From Tyto alba (Eukaryota > Chordata > Aves > Strigiformes > Tytonidae): 64,000 nucleotides of DNA. The stretch is from assembly GCF_018691265.1 (NCBI RefSeq), contig NW_024881330.1:18434886-18498885 (forward strand), in the 5' to 3' direction. The position numbers and the translations under genes are program-made. Positions 24,029 through 37,024 of this stretch are shown here, piece by piece. The notes below the pieces were generated by a model that worked only from the letters and a program-made list of their open reading frames with translations, made no database searches and was not told where the DNA came from. Position 1 is the stretch's first letter. Every line of letters starts with the position of its first letter.

Positions 24029-26101
24029 AAAATATTTCCTATAAATTTATTTAAAGGTGGTAATGTTTCAATTGTAAATATATATATAAGGTTTCTAGTA
24101 AAAATATAGATCACAGTATATTAACTTTGTTTACTGTTAAATTAAACAGAAAGTTTGTATCTGCAAAAGTGTTTAATTTTATTTTTTGTAAAACAAATAC
24201 CATAATACTTGTTCTTTTCTTTGTATTTAACATGGTGGGTTTTTTTCCTCCTTTTAAAGGAATTTGGAAATACAAGTTAAATTACATCTGTGTTTTGAAA
24301 GTACTCAATCTGTGAACTGCATAGGAAAATAGAAAACCAAACTGTAATTATGCTGAATATATGCGACAATACCAACAGCATTTTGAAAAATTTGAAAAGC
24401 AATAGGTATGCAATTAATACAACATTCATAATTCCAGGCTGGCATGAGATCAAATGACCAAAGAATGGAAAGGAATAAAGCTTCTTGTGGAGGTGTTAGA
24501 AGATAAGACTTAAATTAGACAAACAAAGGTCTTGGAACAATAAACAATACATTCAAATACTGAACTACAACTAGAATGTAGAATTAAAAAAGAAGGTGGA
24601 TGCTAGATCATGCAACAGGAGACACTGACAGGTAAAGAATGGTCAAAAGCAAAACAAAGAGAAAAGAAGCAGGGGAGTCAGGACATGCAAAAGACATACC
24701 AGCAGGGAAAATTCACAAGAATAATAAATAGACTTGTGGTGGCACTTGAGGACTATGAGACTACAGTTGACTGCAAGAGGATAACTGTTCTTGTTAATAA
24801 AATAAAATCAAGAAGACAATTTAAATTGTCACAAGGTCTGAAAAGAAGTCATGCTTGTAATATAATTTGTGTACTGTGTTTATTCTCTTTAAAAACAGAC
24901 CTGTTTTATGAAAAAATAATTTAAAACCCCTATAAAACCTACAAATAAAAAACAAAAAACCCCTGTGTCTCTATGGAAGATAAAAATTATAAGCAGCAGC
25001 AGAACTTCATTAATGTTTTAGTGCTAGATTGACAAAAGAAAACCAAAATAGACCAAAGAGTACAATATGATGTTACCCACTGCTGTGGATGAACAAATCC
25101 TGGGGAAGTATGAAGCAGAACTGTGGTACAATAAAGAAAGTTAATTGGCCACCAAGGTAATGGAGAGGATTGAAAAGAAAAAACAAAACAAAACAAGCAA
25201 AAAAAAAAAAAACCACGGTATTTATGCTGCCATAGATCAGGTATCAGTAAAAGAACTTAAAAAGATGTGTGCAGCACTGTAAGGTATAACAAGAAGAAAG
25301 GAAGGATTAAAGCAGACATGGACTAATAAAGTCACCACCACCAGTGGCAGAAGAAATTGAGGTCATAGGTACCACTGTTAAAGACAGTTGCAGCCATATG
25401 TGATGGAAAGAGTAAAAATTCATTACTAGGGTCATCTTCCCTCACATTTCTATCACAAAGCCATCCATTCTTTTTTCTAACCATTCATTTATAACATAAG
25501 TGCTATACTCTCCACTTGTATCCTTAAAAATTAGAATTCAGTCAGCCTGCATTACTACCAGACCTATCCCTTTCACTCAGAGCACTCATCAGAGGCCCAA
25601 TACTTCTGTAACATTTGAACCAAGCCAATGCATTATTTTACATCTGCCCTGAAGTCCAACAGAGAAGAGACTTTAATTCTGAGGTTATAAATTCCTTCAT
25701 TCATTAATTCCTATCCAGGCAGCACCTGCATATCCTCACCTTTTCTCTTACTGTTCATTCAGATGTTGCAGTGATTGGCTCTTGGTGACAGACCCTTGAA
25801 GCCCCAAATGAGATGCCTCAGTTTAATTTCTGGTGTGTGACAAGAAATAAGAATCTTCGAATAGCACCCAAAAGAGGCATTGTGTTGGACAGTCAGGTGC
25901 TGACACTTAGCAAATATAAAATTATTATAACAAAGATTTGACTGAAATTGCTTTTTTTTCCTTGTGGATGAGAAACTGCAGGAAAGAATATTTACATGGG
26001 TTCTGCAGTCAGAAAGAGCAGTTCTGTCAGTCAAAGCTTCTACCCTATTTTTCACAATAGCAAATAGGAGGTGCTTTAATTTCACAGTAATGATGACAAT
26101 C

Positions 26102-26133
26102 TTTGTTTATTTGTTTGTTTGTTTGTTTGTTTT
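26102..26133. repeat. (TTTG)n microsatellite
   Basis: About seven TTTG units, one with a T-to-A change (TTTATTTG). Confidence 0.9.
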
Positions 26134-26763
26134 CTTAGGATAATTAAGGACTAGGAATATTTGTTCAAGAAATATAAGACACCTACTGAATTTCTTTTTT
26201 ACCAGCAAGGACTCAACTCCACTTTTTTTGCTGTAATACAGAGTGCCCTGAGCACCAGTCCATAGGACGTGTTGGACAGAATGTGGGGGGCAATACTCAG
26301 CCACACCCACTAAAGTGTGCTATAAACAATTTAAGATTAATTGGCCTTTGAAGGGTGGGAAAAAGTGATGCCTTAACTACAATTTAAAGTCTAGGGAGAA
26401 TCTAATCACTGACATTTTTAAAAAGGGAGTGGATAACTTATGAAGATGTTTTAAGATAAAATGGCAGTTATGATTTCATTTTTTGGTCTATAAATGTATT
26501 CCATGATTCTAAAGAATAAAACTTTCTCCTTTTCTGATAATCTGAGAAAATGTCAACTGTCTGGGAATGAAATCAGACCAGTTCAGGGTTTAGGAAATTA
26601 CTGATAAAAGATTTATGGCTGGTTTAGATACCTCCAGGTTAAGTGGCAGTTGAAAAGAAGTGTTAAGGTTTGCACCTTAAACTTAAAGTTTAACTTAATT
26701 TTAAACTCAAAGTTTAAGAGGTTGCTGAAGAAGGTAAGCATCCAAAAGTTCTGAATAACTATT

Positions 26764-26781
26764 AAAAAAAAAAAAAAAAAA
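26764..26781. repeat. poly-A tract (18 A)
   Basis: Homopolymer run with no retrogene recognised beside it. Confidence 0.9.
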
Positions 26782-29033
26782 TCTTATTCGATGGAATGAA
26801 CACTGAATTTTCTATGATCTAATGGAAGCAAGAGATTTTGCCTTTTTTAATATCTGACTTGTAAAGATCATAGGTTGATCCTTTCATGCTTTGTACATGG
26901 ATACTTTAAAGGTAAAAATAATTCACAGAAATCAAACTATATTAAAAATGTATCATTATTAGATACTGATTTTTTGAGTAGTTACCTATTGTAAACATTC
27001 AAAAGAATTTATATTTTAACTTCACAATTGAGGTAGTAACATTAATGTATTTTTTTTAGATTTCTTCCTGAGAATCTTGAGTTTTCCAAGATGTTGTGAC
27101 GTGTACTCCAAGAGAAATCTCCAGCAGGAAAAAGAAGTAACCTGAGGAGGTTACTAAAAAAAGACGAATATGCAAAGGTTTCACCCATCCAGCATTCAGT
27201 ATCAAGAAAAGAAAGTCTGATCAAGAGAGGGAATTCTTATACTTTTGACCTCATAAGAATCCATTTCTAGCGTTTCCCTTATGCTATGAAAAAAAGAGAA
27301 TAAGGTCCACGCCATTGGGCTGCCTGACACCATTGGATTGCTTGTCGTATTTGTAAAGCAGTGAATTTTACCTTTCTTTTCTCTTTTTTTAAGATGTAAT
27401 ATTGATGTTCTTGTTAAGTCCAGCTATGGTTCGAAAATGTTCTGCTTGCATAGCTAGTCAGTCTGCATTTGACAAGTATCTATGTGGTTCAGTTGCTCTA
27501 TCAACTGGCTCTGAATGATGACAAGCAACCTGAACAACTCGTTATCTGCCTATGCAATCTATCTTCTATAGTGGCTAATCATTAATGTAGCAGGCAGGTT
27601 TTGTATTTATTTTGATGATACATCTGTAGGTGTTTAACAACTTGAATGACAGGAAGGTCAGGGAACAATCCAGATATCCTTTGGAAATTTCTAATCAAAA
27701 ACAAACGTCATCTGAGATTCAAGCTTAATAATTTTCCTGCCAACAAAGACATGCAGAAAAATTGAAAATATGGCAGTCCCGAAAGGTGTCCGATCAGCTG
27801 TATAATGAAGATCACTAACATGAGGAGTGTAGTAGCTGCTAGAATTATTTTTTTAAAATAAAAGAATAACAGAGACTTTGGATAATGCTTTATAGTATGG
27901 TTATAGTGATTTTCCTAGAGGTAGGAAAGTAAACACAGATACAGAAAAGCTTGAAGGAAAAAACAAGTCCAGTGATGAAATAAATCATTGTTCTGAAGTA
28001 AAACTAAATATGCCCAAACCTCAGATTATGAGGCAAGATAAATTTGACCTGTAAAGGTATTAATTCTGAAATTAATTATGCAGCCCTAAGAAAAAAGTCA
28101 AAATGACTGAATTACTAAGTGAAAATCTTGACAGAAGATATTAAGTGTTCATTGTAGAGCTGGGCAAAATAATTTCGAAGTATTTAGAGCATCTGCATGC
28201 TGTAAAAAGGCAATATTATAGCTTCAAAGACTAATTATTCATTATTCCAGGAAAAAAAGAATTTCTGGAAAACAAAGAGTAATGTGGGTATTTGTCCTTT
28301 CCTTTGCCTCCTCTCTCACAGCTGATAAAAACTTCCTGTGTGTAAAAGGGAAAAATGGGAAAGCAATTTAGAATAAATGACAGTCTTGGGCCCTATCTTG
28401 TGCCTTTGGTAAAGTTAATTCCATGATGTCCTAATTAGAACTTCTGTGACTTTCAATCATCTGCTTACAATCTTGAAGTATGTCATATTTATATAAGAAT
28501 CCAGTTCTATACAGTTAGGATGATACTTTGCAGCCAATGCAAATATAACATAAAGGTATAGTTGCACGTAGTATTTAACTCTTAAGTGGAAAGTATTTTG
28601 CATTGGAATGTTTGTCTTTCACAGACATCTAGAAATAATCATGCTTTTGATTTATATGAGTGTTACTAATAAAAATATAACTCAACATTTAAAATGTCAA
28701 TAACCTTTTTCACAGTGTGATATTTCCTATAGTTATACTGTAAGTGCAATCGGATCAACAGTAGATGCTAATACAAGATTTGCACTAAGTGCAAATTCCA
28801 TTTTTACATTATATATTATTGCTATTAAAAATAAAAACAGCTTGAGAACATCTGGTAGGTTGTTCAGCTTCATGTTGCATAGATAGGAAGAAATTCACTA
28901 TTGTTATTATAAAGCCTGAGTACCTCAGCAAATTGTGGGTGGTGGTTTTTTATTCCCACATATGTATCATAGACCTGCTTGAATATATGAGCAATCTCTC
29001 ACTGCAAGTCTCACATATCTTAAATAAGATCGC

Positions 29034-29155
29034 CTCACAGTCTGTTCCATATCATCTAAATATATTTAACACATATTTACACATTCAGTCATACACACTG
29101 AATTTATTGGGATTTAACTATTGTAGTACTTTGTTAAACTGGGATTTTTTTTTTT
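29034..29155 (+). repeat. Unclassified dispersed repeat, copy A
   Basis: This ~120 bp segment matches the reverse complement of 34122-34236. The two share an exact 18-mer, ACATATTTACACATTCAG (29071-29088 and complement of 34182-34199), and the block TAAATATATTTA. Both continue into a T-rich run. When translated, both are open in the same frame over ~35 residues. I do not recognise the family. It could be a SINE-like or LTR fragment. Confidence 0.65.
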
Positions 29156-29511
29156 TTATTATTTTTATTTTGAAAATACCTATAAGAAATCATGCTTTGG
29201 ATCTCTTTGGACCATTTGACCTATGCATTAGTGAAACATTACTTTCTTCCATACTATTCTCTTTGACCAACACAGAGTATATAAAATACAGAAGGCCTCC
29301 CTGGAACAACCTGATGTATTCAAATTTTGTCCCTTATTAAATGGTAATCAAAAACTATCAGGAAATATTTATGTCCAGCATTATTTAATTTAAAATGTAA
29401 ATTTGAGAGTGGGAGTTGTTCACTTATGCATTTGAAAGCTTCTCTTTGAATAATAGTGAGTCCATACAGAAGCTGAAGATATGTGAAGATCTACAGGCCT
29501 GAATTGTTAGA

Positions 29512-31512
29512 CGCCATAAAGCATCACAGGATGGTTGAGGCTGTAAGGAACCTCCATAGGTCATCTGGTCCCGCCCCTCTGCTCAAGCAGGGACATCTAC
29601 AGCAAGTTGCCTAAGACCATGTCCAGACAGCTTTTGAATATCTCCAACAAGGGGAAGATTCCACAAGGTCTCTAGGCAACCTGTGCCAATGCTCAGTCAG
29701 CCTCACAGTAAAAAAATCTTTCTTGATGTTCAGACAGAACCTCCTGTGTTTCAGTTTATCCATCACTGGACATCACTGAAAAGAATCTGTCTCTATCTTC
29801 TTTGCATACTTGCTTCAGGTATTTATATACATTAAGAAGTTGCCCCCTAAGCCTTCTCTTCTCAAGGCTGAACATTCTCATCTCTTTCAGCCTTTCCTTA
29901 TATAAGAGCTGCTCCAGTCCCTTAATCAACTTCATGGCTCTTTGTTGGGATCTCTCCAGTATGTTCACATCTCTTTTGTACTGAGGAGCCCAGAACTGGA
30001 TGCATTACTCCACATATGGCCTCACCAGTGCTGAATAGAGGGGAAGGATCACTGATCTGCTGTCAACACTCCTCCTAATGCAGACCAGGCTATCATTAGT
30101 CTTCTTTGCAGCAAGGGCACATTGCTGGCTTATGTTCAACCTAGTGTCCACCAGGATCCCTGGGTCCTTTTCTGCTGAACTTCTTTCCATCTGGATGACT
30201 ACCAGAATAAATTGGCACATGGCCTTGTTCCTCTCCAGCTGCAGGACTTTGCACTTTCACTTGCTGAATTTCCTGATGTTTCTGTCAGCCCATTTCTCCA
30301 GCATGTCAAGGTCCTTCTGGATGGAAGCAGAACCCTCTGGCATATGATCCATTCCTCCCAGTTTGGTGTCATCTGCAAACTTGCTGAGGGAACACTCTGC
30401 CTTATTTTCCAGATCATTAATAAAGATCTTAAACAGATCTGGACCCAGTATTGATCCTTGGAGTACATCACTAGCTACTGGCCTCCAATTAGACTTTACA
30501 CTGCTGATCACCACACTCTGGCTCAATCATTCTGTCAGTTTTCAATTCACCTCAAGGTCTGCTCATCCAGCCCATACATCAACAGCTTCCTTGTGAGGAT
30601 CTTATGGGATACAGTGTCAAAGGGCTTACTGAAGTCCAAGTATACAACATTTACTGCTCTTTCTGCATCTACCAGGCCAGTCTTTTCATCATAGAAGTTT
30701 ATGAAGTTGGACAAGAAAATTCTGTTTGGTGAAGCCATGCTAACTACTGCTACTTATTTTCTCATCCTTAATGGGTATAGAAATGTTTTCCAGGATTAGC
30801 TGCTCCATAACCTCCCAGGGATTGAGGGGAGATTTACTGGTCTGTAGTTTCCTGAGTCCTCCTTACCCTTCTTAAAGATAGGAGTGACATTTGCTTTTGT
30901 TTAGTTTTCTAGCATTTCTCACAGTCCCCATGATCAATCAAAAATTATCTACAGCGATCTCACAATAACATCTGCCAGCTCTCTCAACACTTGTGGGTGC
31001 ATTCTATCAGGGCCCATGAGATTATGTATATCAATTTTGCTTAAATATTCCCTATCCTGATGTTCTTCCACCAAGGGCATATCTTTCCTGTTCCAGCCTT
31101 CCCCCCGGTCTCTGGGACCTGGGTTTCCTGAAGGCTGGTTTTGTTAGTAAAGACTGAGGCAAAGAACACATTCAATACCTCAGACTTTTCCATGTCCCCT
31201 ATCTTGTTGAGAAATTGTCCCACATTTTTCCTAGTCTTCCATTTGTTACCTATATACTTACAGAAGTCCTTTTCATTTTCTTTGTCATCCCTGGCCAGAT
31301 TCAATTCCATTTGGACTTTAGCTTTCCTAACTTAATCTCTGGATGCTCAGACAACCTGAGGTTCCTCTCAGGTTACCACTACCTGCTTGCTGCTTATGTC
31401 TGTATGCTTCCTTTCCCTGTATGCTTCGTTTCCCTGTTTGAGTTTGGTGAGGGGAAACTTGTTCATTCACACAGGCCTCTTGGTATTTTTGTCTGACTTC
31501 ATATTTGTTAGA
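29512..31512 (-). pseudogene. CR1 LINE, ~2 kb 5'-truncated copy with broken reverse transcriptase
   Basis: Read on the minus strand, this copy runs from the linker before the reverse transcriptase to the 3' UTR. In order: a pre-RT linker (31515-31041) with NLARD, YIGNKWKTRKNV and LNVFFASVFTNKTSLQE; the RT block YLDFSKPFDTVSHKIL (30738-30547); SILGPDLFKIFINDLENK, then the catalytic FADDTKLGG (30526-30257); and the C-terminal blocks QQCALAAKKTNDSL and ILPLYSALVRPYVE (30220-30005) and MKLIKGLEQLLYKERLKE with FSLEKRRLRGQL (29968-29756). The 3' UTR ends near 29512. The three sections use three different frames, with stops between, and the normal A of KAFD is P. The 5' UTR and most of the endonuclease are absent, as usual for truncated CR1. 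It cannot be active. Confidence 0.92.
31401..31434. repeat. 17 bp tandem duplication inside CR1
   Basis: TGTATGCTTCCTTTCCC is followed at once by TGTATGCTTCGTTTCCC, differing by one base. The length is not a multiple of three, so it shifts the CR1 linker frame. Confidence 0.8.
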
Positions 31513-32917
31513 CATATTTGTTAGAACTGTTAAACACTGTTAAGCATCAGTTATTATAAGCATCCAAGCTGCAAATGTGTTTTGGACTTCATTCCTTCTG
31601 GACAACACTTTGTTCATCTGGAACATTTAGAAACTTTTTTTCAAAAGTTCAAATTTATGAGCTTTATTTTAATAAGATTTTTCTGTCATAGAGAGAAAAC
31701 CACTCTTATCTGCTTAGACATACTTCCTTAAGGTGGCTAAAATATGTATCTTTACAGAACTAGAACCACGAAAATTCTGTTGTGGTAAGATCTTTATATT
31801 AAGTGAATAAACTATGGAAAAACCTAATCGTATTCTAAAAACACTCACAGAATGAGATAATACAGTTGAGGAAGTTTTTGTACATGATTCATCTGTTTTA
31901 TTACTGAATATTATGGAATTAAATGCAGTTTGTGCTAGGTGTACAATGACTCACGGTTCTGCCTGCATTAGAGTCTATTGTGCTGTGTATTGTCACAGAG
32001 AGAAAAAACAGCAGTGAGCCTGCAGGTGCTTTTAAACACGTTTGTTCAGCACAAAAGAGGTGATACAGAATGCAGTGGTTACAGTGCTGCTTGTATATGC
32101 TTGTCTTCTGGAAAAGATAGACTGTATCCAATTATAATCTTTCTATGATGTTCATCTTCAGACAAGGCATGAAAATTTGTAACCACAGCATCATCAGTGG
32201 CAAGTGAGTAGCTAACCTTTGTACACGAATGTTCTATTACACCCACACCTCAGAAAAACCTGCTCAGTATCAGATATCTTAATCGTCTGTTGTTGCATAT
32301 AAAGAGCAGTCATACTATAGAAGTGATACAGCAGAGCTTGCAGAAGCAGCATCTCTAGTGAAAAAAATGCTCAGGACTTTTCACATATATCATTTTAAGG
32401 CACAGACTTACTAAGAGCCTTGAAAGAGACAGACCCCCTTTTCTGCCTCATGTACTAACACAGCTTGTGAATAAAAGCTCCTACAGTTCAGCTGACATTT
32501 TCTCCCCTTTTCCTCTTATATTCACATTGTGTTTACATCTCTCCTACATAGAAAAGAAATGTTAAATTATTAAAAATATTTATGTTTTTAAGAGATTTTT
32601 CTACTTACTGCTAGAATCCTCCACATAATTTGGTTGGAAATCTTTGACAAGGAAAATGAACAGTTAGAATCAGATTTTAAAATGAGTAGACAAAAAGTTT
32701 GTTATATTTTAGTCTTAACTATATGTGCATGACACTGATTTTGATCAGAATCCAAATCTGAAGTAAGTGCTTATGATGACCTTCCCTTTCAAAATTTATA
32801 TCATAATGACATATCAGCCATGACATATTGCATAAAGTTAATATTTTTCAGAATAGGTGTTTATGCCTGGGCTGCAGCCTAGAGTCAACATGGACATTAA
32901 AGAATGACATCACCCAG

Positions 32918-32921
<4 letters not shown>

Positions 32922-32953
<32 letters not shown>
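32922..32953. repeat. (AT)16 microsatellite
   Basis: About 32 bases of pure AT alternation. Likely polymorphic and able to extrude as a cruciform. Confidence 0.95.
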
Positions 32954-32955
<2 letters not shown>

Positions 32956-34035
32956 TGTCTGATAGGGTCCTCTCTTGAAAGGTGGAAAGGATTCATTAGA
33001 ATCTCCTCAGACAGAAGAGCGAATTTAAGGCAAAGTGAAGTCCTTTCTTTGTGTTAGGAAGATCCTAAGCATAACTATATTTTTGGATGCCTGTGGCTAT
33101 TTTCCAACACAGAGAAAGCATTCTGGGAGAAGGAGCTGGCTGTGCAACTAGCTGCAGATGTTGGTTTATATTTCCCTTCTAGCCCTGTCAGGAGCGGACT
33201 TGTTTCTAATACAGAGCCAGTGGCATTTGAATTAGGTTTTCCTGAGACATACTTTTCATGTGTCTTTTTACAGTTCAAATCACCTAACATAATGGAAGAG
33301 TGATGCCTTTGATCAGAGGACACTAGCAGCATGTGTTGCCTTGGGGCACAATGTGAGGGCATGTTGACATATTTGAAGGTGCAAGTCCCACTCAGATAGC
33401 TGTAGAGGACCATGCCAGATGGAAGAAGTTATGCATGACATATTCATACTGTGTGTTTGGGACAGACTGTGGAGAAGATATTCTGTCAAACCTGGCATGA
33501 TTTTGTTTTAAAATGAAATAGATGGCTTAGTCTGAGGGGGATCCAAAAGCAAATGAGCATGTACACACAAGGATGATTAAGACAAGAATACAAAGCAAAA
33601 ACATAGCCCATATCTATACCACTAAGTTAAACATACTATCTCTACATACCATTACTCCATGTTACCAAGTTTTCTGAGAACAAATGCCATGCTTGTGTAG
33701 CTTACTGTGAAATGGAATTACTCCATCAAAAGTTTTGACCATTGGCTTTCACCATAACAGTACTGTGTTGCATTTTTCATATGCTAAAACAGTGGTTCAC
33801 AGGAAAATCATATACTGAAGCTCAAAATAAACAACTAATTTTGAAATCTGAACTTCACCATTATGCTGAATGATGTTTGTATACAAAAGAAAAGGGTAGC
33901 AAACAGATATTCTTTTGACAGAAAATATAAAATCATTTTTTAACTTAGTATGATGGTTATGCAGGTGTTAATAATTCTACCCAGAGTTATTAACTGCTTG
34001 CTTTAATAGGCCTTATTTCTTATGGGCATTGTAAA

Positions 34036-34108
34036 AACAACCAACCAACCAAACAAGCAAACAAACAAACAAAAAAACAGAAGAAAAAAAAAAAAAAAAA
34101 AAAAAAAA
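34036..34108. repeat. (AACC)n-(AAAC)n followed by A24
   Basis: AACC units pass into AAAC units and then a 24-base A run at 34085-34108. It directly abuts dispersed repeat copy B, so on the minus strand copy B ends in a long T-rich tail, as copy A does on the plus strand. Confidence 0.9.
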
Positions 34109-34121
34109 CACCAAAAACCAG

Positions 34122-34236
34122 CAAAACCCCCTGAATTTGAGTACTGCAATGATTATATCCCATGGAATTTAGTGTGCAAGTCTGAATGTGTAAATATGTT
34201 CTAAATATATTTAAGTGGTTTAGGACAGACTGAGAC
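34122..34236 (-). repeat. Unclassified dispersed repeat, copy B
   Basis: Minus-strand partner of 29034-29155, about 5 kb away and in inverted orientation. It shares an exact 18-mer and an overall clear match, ending in a T-rich tail. The family is unknown to me. Confidence 0.65.
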
Positions 34237-36811
34237 AAATATTTCTCATATAATTTTTTTAAAAAGAAAAGAACTGAGAACAACAGTAGTTTGTTTTACT
34301 ACCACTCCCACAAAGTACCCATTCCCCAAATACTTCAACATTCTCAATAATGAATGAAAAATAAGCTCTATAGTTGGCTCATTATTCACCTATAATGTTG
34401 AAGTGCACTTCAAAGAGGGATCTACATTTGAACTGAAAATTTTCTACTCTGCAGGGAAGAAACTTCAGTTCCTCTGACTCTGGTCATTGTGCATCTTTAA
34501 CAAGTGAAAGAATCCATTTTGTCTTTTCTAAAAATCCTATTAATCACAAACCATTTCCTACGTGAACAGATGTCCCAGTAGAATGTATGTTTTCTAAAAG
34601 AGGTAGGAAGATAAAGCTCAGAAATTGATTACAGAGTTTATAGTAATTTAAAAACAGTGTCTGAGAGGGTGTCAGCTATTTGATTTTTTCATAGGTTCAG
34701 GCTGTTTAAAAATAAAATCAGTTACTAAGTGATATTATAGGCTAAATTTTCATCTAAGCAGGGGGTAACCAAGCTGTAGTCCAAAGGAAGAAAAATGCTT
34801 CAGACTTTTCTCCAATGTAATTGCAAGTAGAATATTTTGCAGCTGTCTTCCATAGCTAGAAATCACTGGCTTTTCCCAGGCTCTAGTAGTCAAGCATAGA
34901 TAAAGAAGAAAATACTAGATCCCTTCTTGCTATTGGTCACTTTATCTATATGGTGTGAGGGTCCCATAGAACCTGCACAGTATATGTTGGATTCAAAAAA
35001 AAAAAAAAAAAATTGCTCCTTTGTTATTTGAACAATTTACTTATATAAGGATCTAAAACTCAATTCATCATAATTCGGAAATTGACCACATAGGGAAACC
35101 AAAAGCCAAGACAGTAAAATTGTGAAATTTTAGAGATCATTGTAGAACATCTGCAAGTTTCCTAAATGTAGGCCAAAGAAAAGTCTCTCTGAATTTGGCT
35201 GAATTTTGAATGAAATTTCTTTATAGATCTATCTTTTCTTAGTAGATATAATGGCAAACTTTTTTTTTTTTTTCCTATTTCATATTTTTACTTTACTTTC
35301 CTGTTAACAGAATTTAAAAATGAAACATAACCTAAGTCTTTAAATTGTGGATGCATTCTATTTTAAAATAAGAATTTATACTATCATTTTATATATATTT
35401 TTTACATTAAATACATTACTGAATTGACACTCCTTCACACATTTATTAGCTGTTAAATCTGAAGAACATTCCAGTAGAATTGACCTAGTCCAAATAGCTA
35501 GTTTTTCACTAACCTCAGGTGAGTTCATTAGTGAAAGATGTGATAAACTTTTGCCATCCTTTGCAATAAATGTGAAGAAAACCTGTTATAAATGCTTGAA
35601 AAATATTTTTTATTCTCACTAATAAGTTTGTATAGTCTGTATATTTGTTAATTTGTTATAATTATTTTATCATCTTTCTGTTCAATACATAATATGACCA
35701 TGATTTCTGCTCTTCGAGGGAATTTAATTGTCATTAATCATGCTTTAATTTTTCTTTCAGAAAATTCTTTATTTTTTTGTACACTCCCCCCTTCCATTAT
35801 TATTACAGAGAATTATATGGTAGAAAAATATGGAACAGAACAAAACTTGTTTTTTCTTCAAATTTTAATTCCAGATTGAGAATGTTCCCAGCTCTATCCA
35901 TCATTCTGATACATTTTGTCATAACATGATTAAGTGAATTTAAAGTGCTGTGAAAATGGCTTGGGTTATAGAGGTATCATTGTTCCATCTGGTCCTTTCA
36001 AACTCATTTTCATTTTCTGAGTTCTGATGTTCCTTCTTTCCTGAATACCTTATTAAGCATTTTTTGACAAACTGATCTTGATCTATCTTTACACTCCTTT
36101 CCAGTTTGGTAATTCTTATTGCTAGATCTGGTCAAACAGTGATATACCTGATGAATCTCAAAAGTAAAAAGTACTGTTTATACAAGTTTACCTTGAAATA
36201 CTTTGTAGAGAATTGTAATAGACCTTTAAAATTCTATGCATGGAGAACGAATGGAGAATGGATGTGACTATCTGGATGCAGGAGCATCAGAAGGAATGAT
36301 GGAAGCCTATATTAATAACATATCAATGTCAAATAGACTGACAGGTCAAGAAGATTAGAACACATCTATGTGCAGATTCTCAGAACATATAAGATGGGAA
36401 ACAAAAGAACTGCACTTACTGAGGCAATATGAAAATACTAAACAGTGTCATGTAGTGAAGATAACAAAAAAAGTTATATCCCAAACCAGCACATTATCAT
36501 CAATTTAAGAAGAACCAAGGAGATGCGATGAGAACTTGACCAGTGACATCATCTCTCCTTCATTTAATTTCAAGGATAGCTGTGCAGACCAACTGAATAC
36601 ATATATCACAATGCCTAAAGTCCAGACAGATCACTTGGCTATATATGTACCTTTGAGTCTGAATACTGAACAAACTACTTACGCAAGTTTTTCAGTGCTT
36701 ATGAATATGCAGGTATGAGAGTGTGAACAAGTGAAATAACTTAAAATAAATTTTAAACCCTATAATTTTTCAGTATTATTTTCTAAAACTTAAACAGCCA
36801 TATCCACTATT

Positions 36812-36853
36812 AAAATCATAGGCTCATATGATGATTTCAGGTTGGAAAGGACC
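36812..36853 (-). mobile_element. CR1 LINE 3' end, outer piece, split by LTR copy 4
   Basis: AAAATCATAGGCTCATATG is a decayed octamer tail, followed by GGTTGGAAAGGACC, the usual antisense view of a CR1 3' end. The sequence resumes at 38403 after LTR copy 4. Confidence 0.8.
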
Positions 36854-36979
36854 TGTCCTGGGTTTGAGTGGTGGGGTTTTCTGGTAGCAGGGGAGGGGGC
36901 TATAGGGGTGTCCACCTGTGAGAAACTTCTCAAATCTCTCCCAGCTCCAAGTCAGCTCCACCTCTGCAGCAAAACTGAG

Positions 36980-37024
36980 CCAATCAACTACACCTCTGCA
37001 ATAGTGTATTTAAGAAGGGATGTG
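36980..37024 (+). promoter_or_regulatory. Putative LTR core promoter, copy 4
   Basis: CCAAT is followed by TATTTAAG 33 bases later, at the offset seen in copies 2 and 3. Readthrough transcription would meet the antisense inner LTR at 37538. Confidence 0.5.

Larger units (their letters stand above)
15880..29510. other. Long AT-rich non-coding stretch
   Basis: About 13.6 kb without a supported gene. It contains a purine-rich tract (about 18870-20460) closing in a polypyrimidine run, a C10 run, a TTTG microsatellite, several poly-A tracts, short palindromes, and a few blocks of balanced composition (18430-18690 and 27420-27660) that look like conserved non-coding sequence. Predicted frames such as 24610-24924 and 29120-29340 show no family motif. 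Undetected small exons of a large gene cannot be excluded. Confidence 0.5.
31513..36811. other. AT-rich non-coding stretch
   Basis: No gene is seen. It contains an (AT)n microsatellite, a long A tract next to AACC/AAAC repeats, poly-A and poly-T runs (34995-35012, ~35260), and dispersed repeat copy B. Confidence 0.55.

Noticed and set aside
24610..24924. 104-codon Lys/Gln-rich plus-strand frame
   Set aside because: It has no recognisable family and a purine-rich strand composition that favours Lys and Glu by itself, with no splice or promoter support.
27424..27440. Possible tRNA B-box (GGTTCGAA)
   Set aside because: There is no A-box at the right distance upstream and no cloverleaf arms around it.
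28933..29340. 135-codon plus-strand open frame
   Set aside because: It overlaps the unclassified dispersed repeat and a poly-T run that gives a Phe stretch. I kept it as a repeat rather than a gene.
30078..30694. Overlapping plus-strand open frames (30078-30347, 30212-30454, 30363-30596, 30458-30694)
   Set aside because: They are shadows on the opposite strand of the CR1 reverse transcriptase, which is the true reading.
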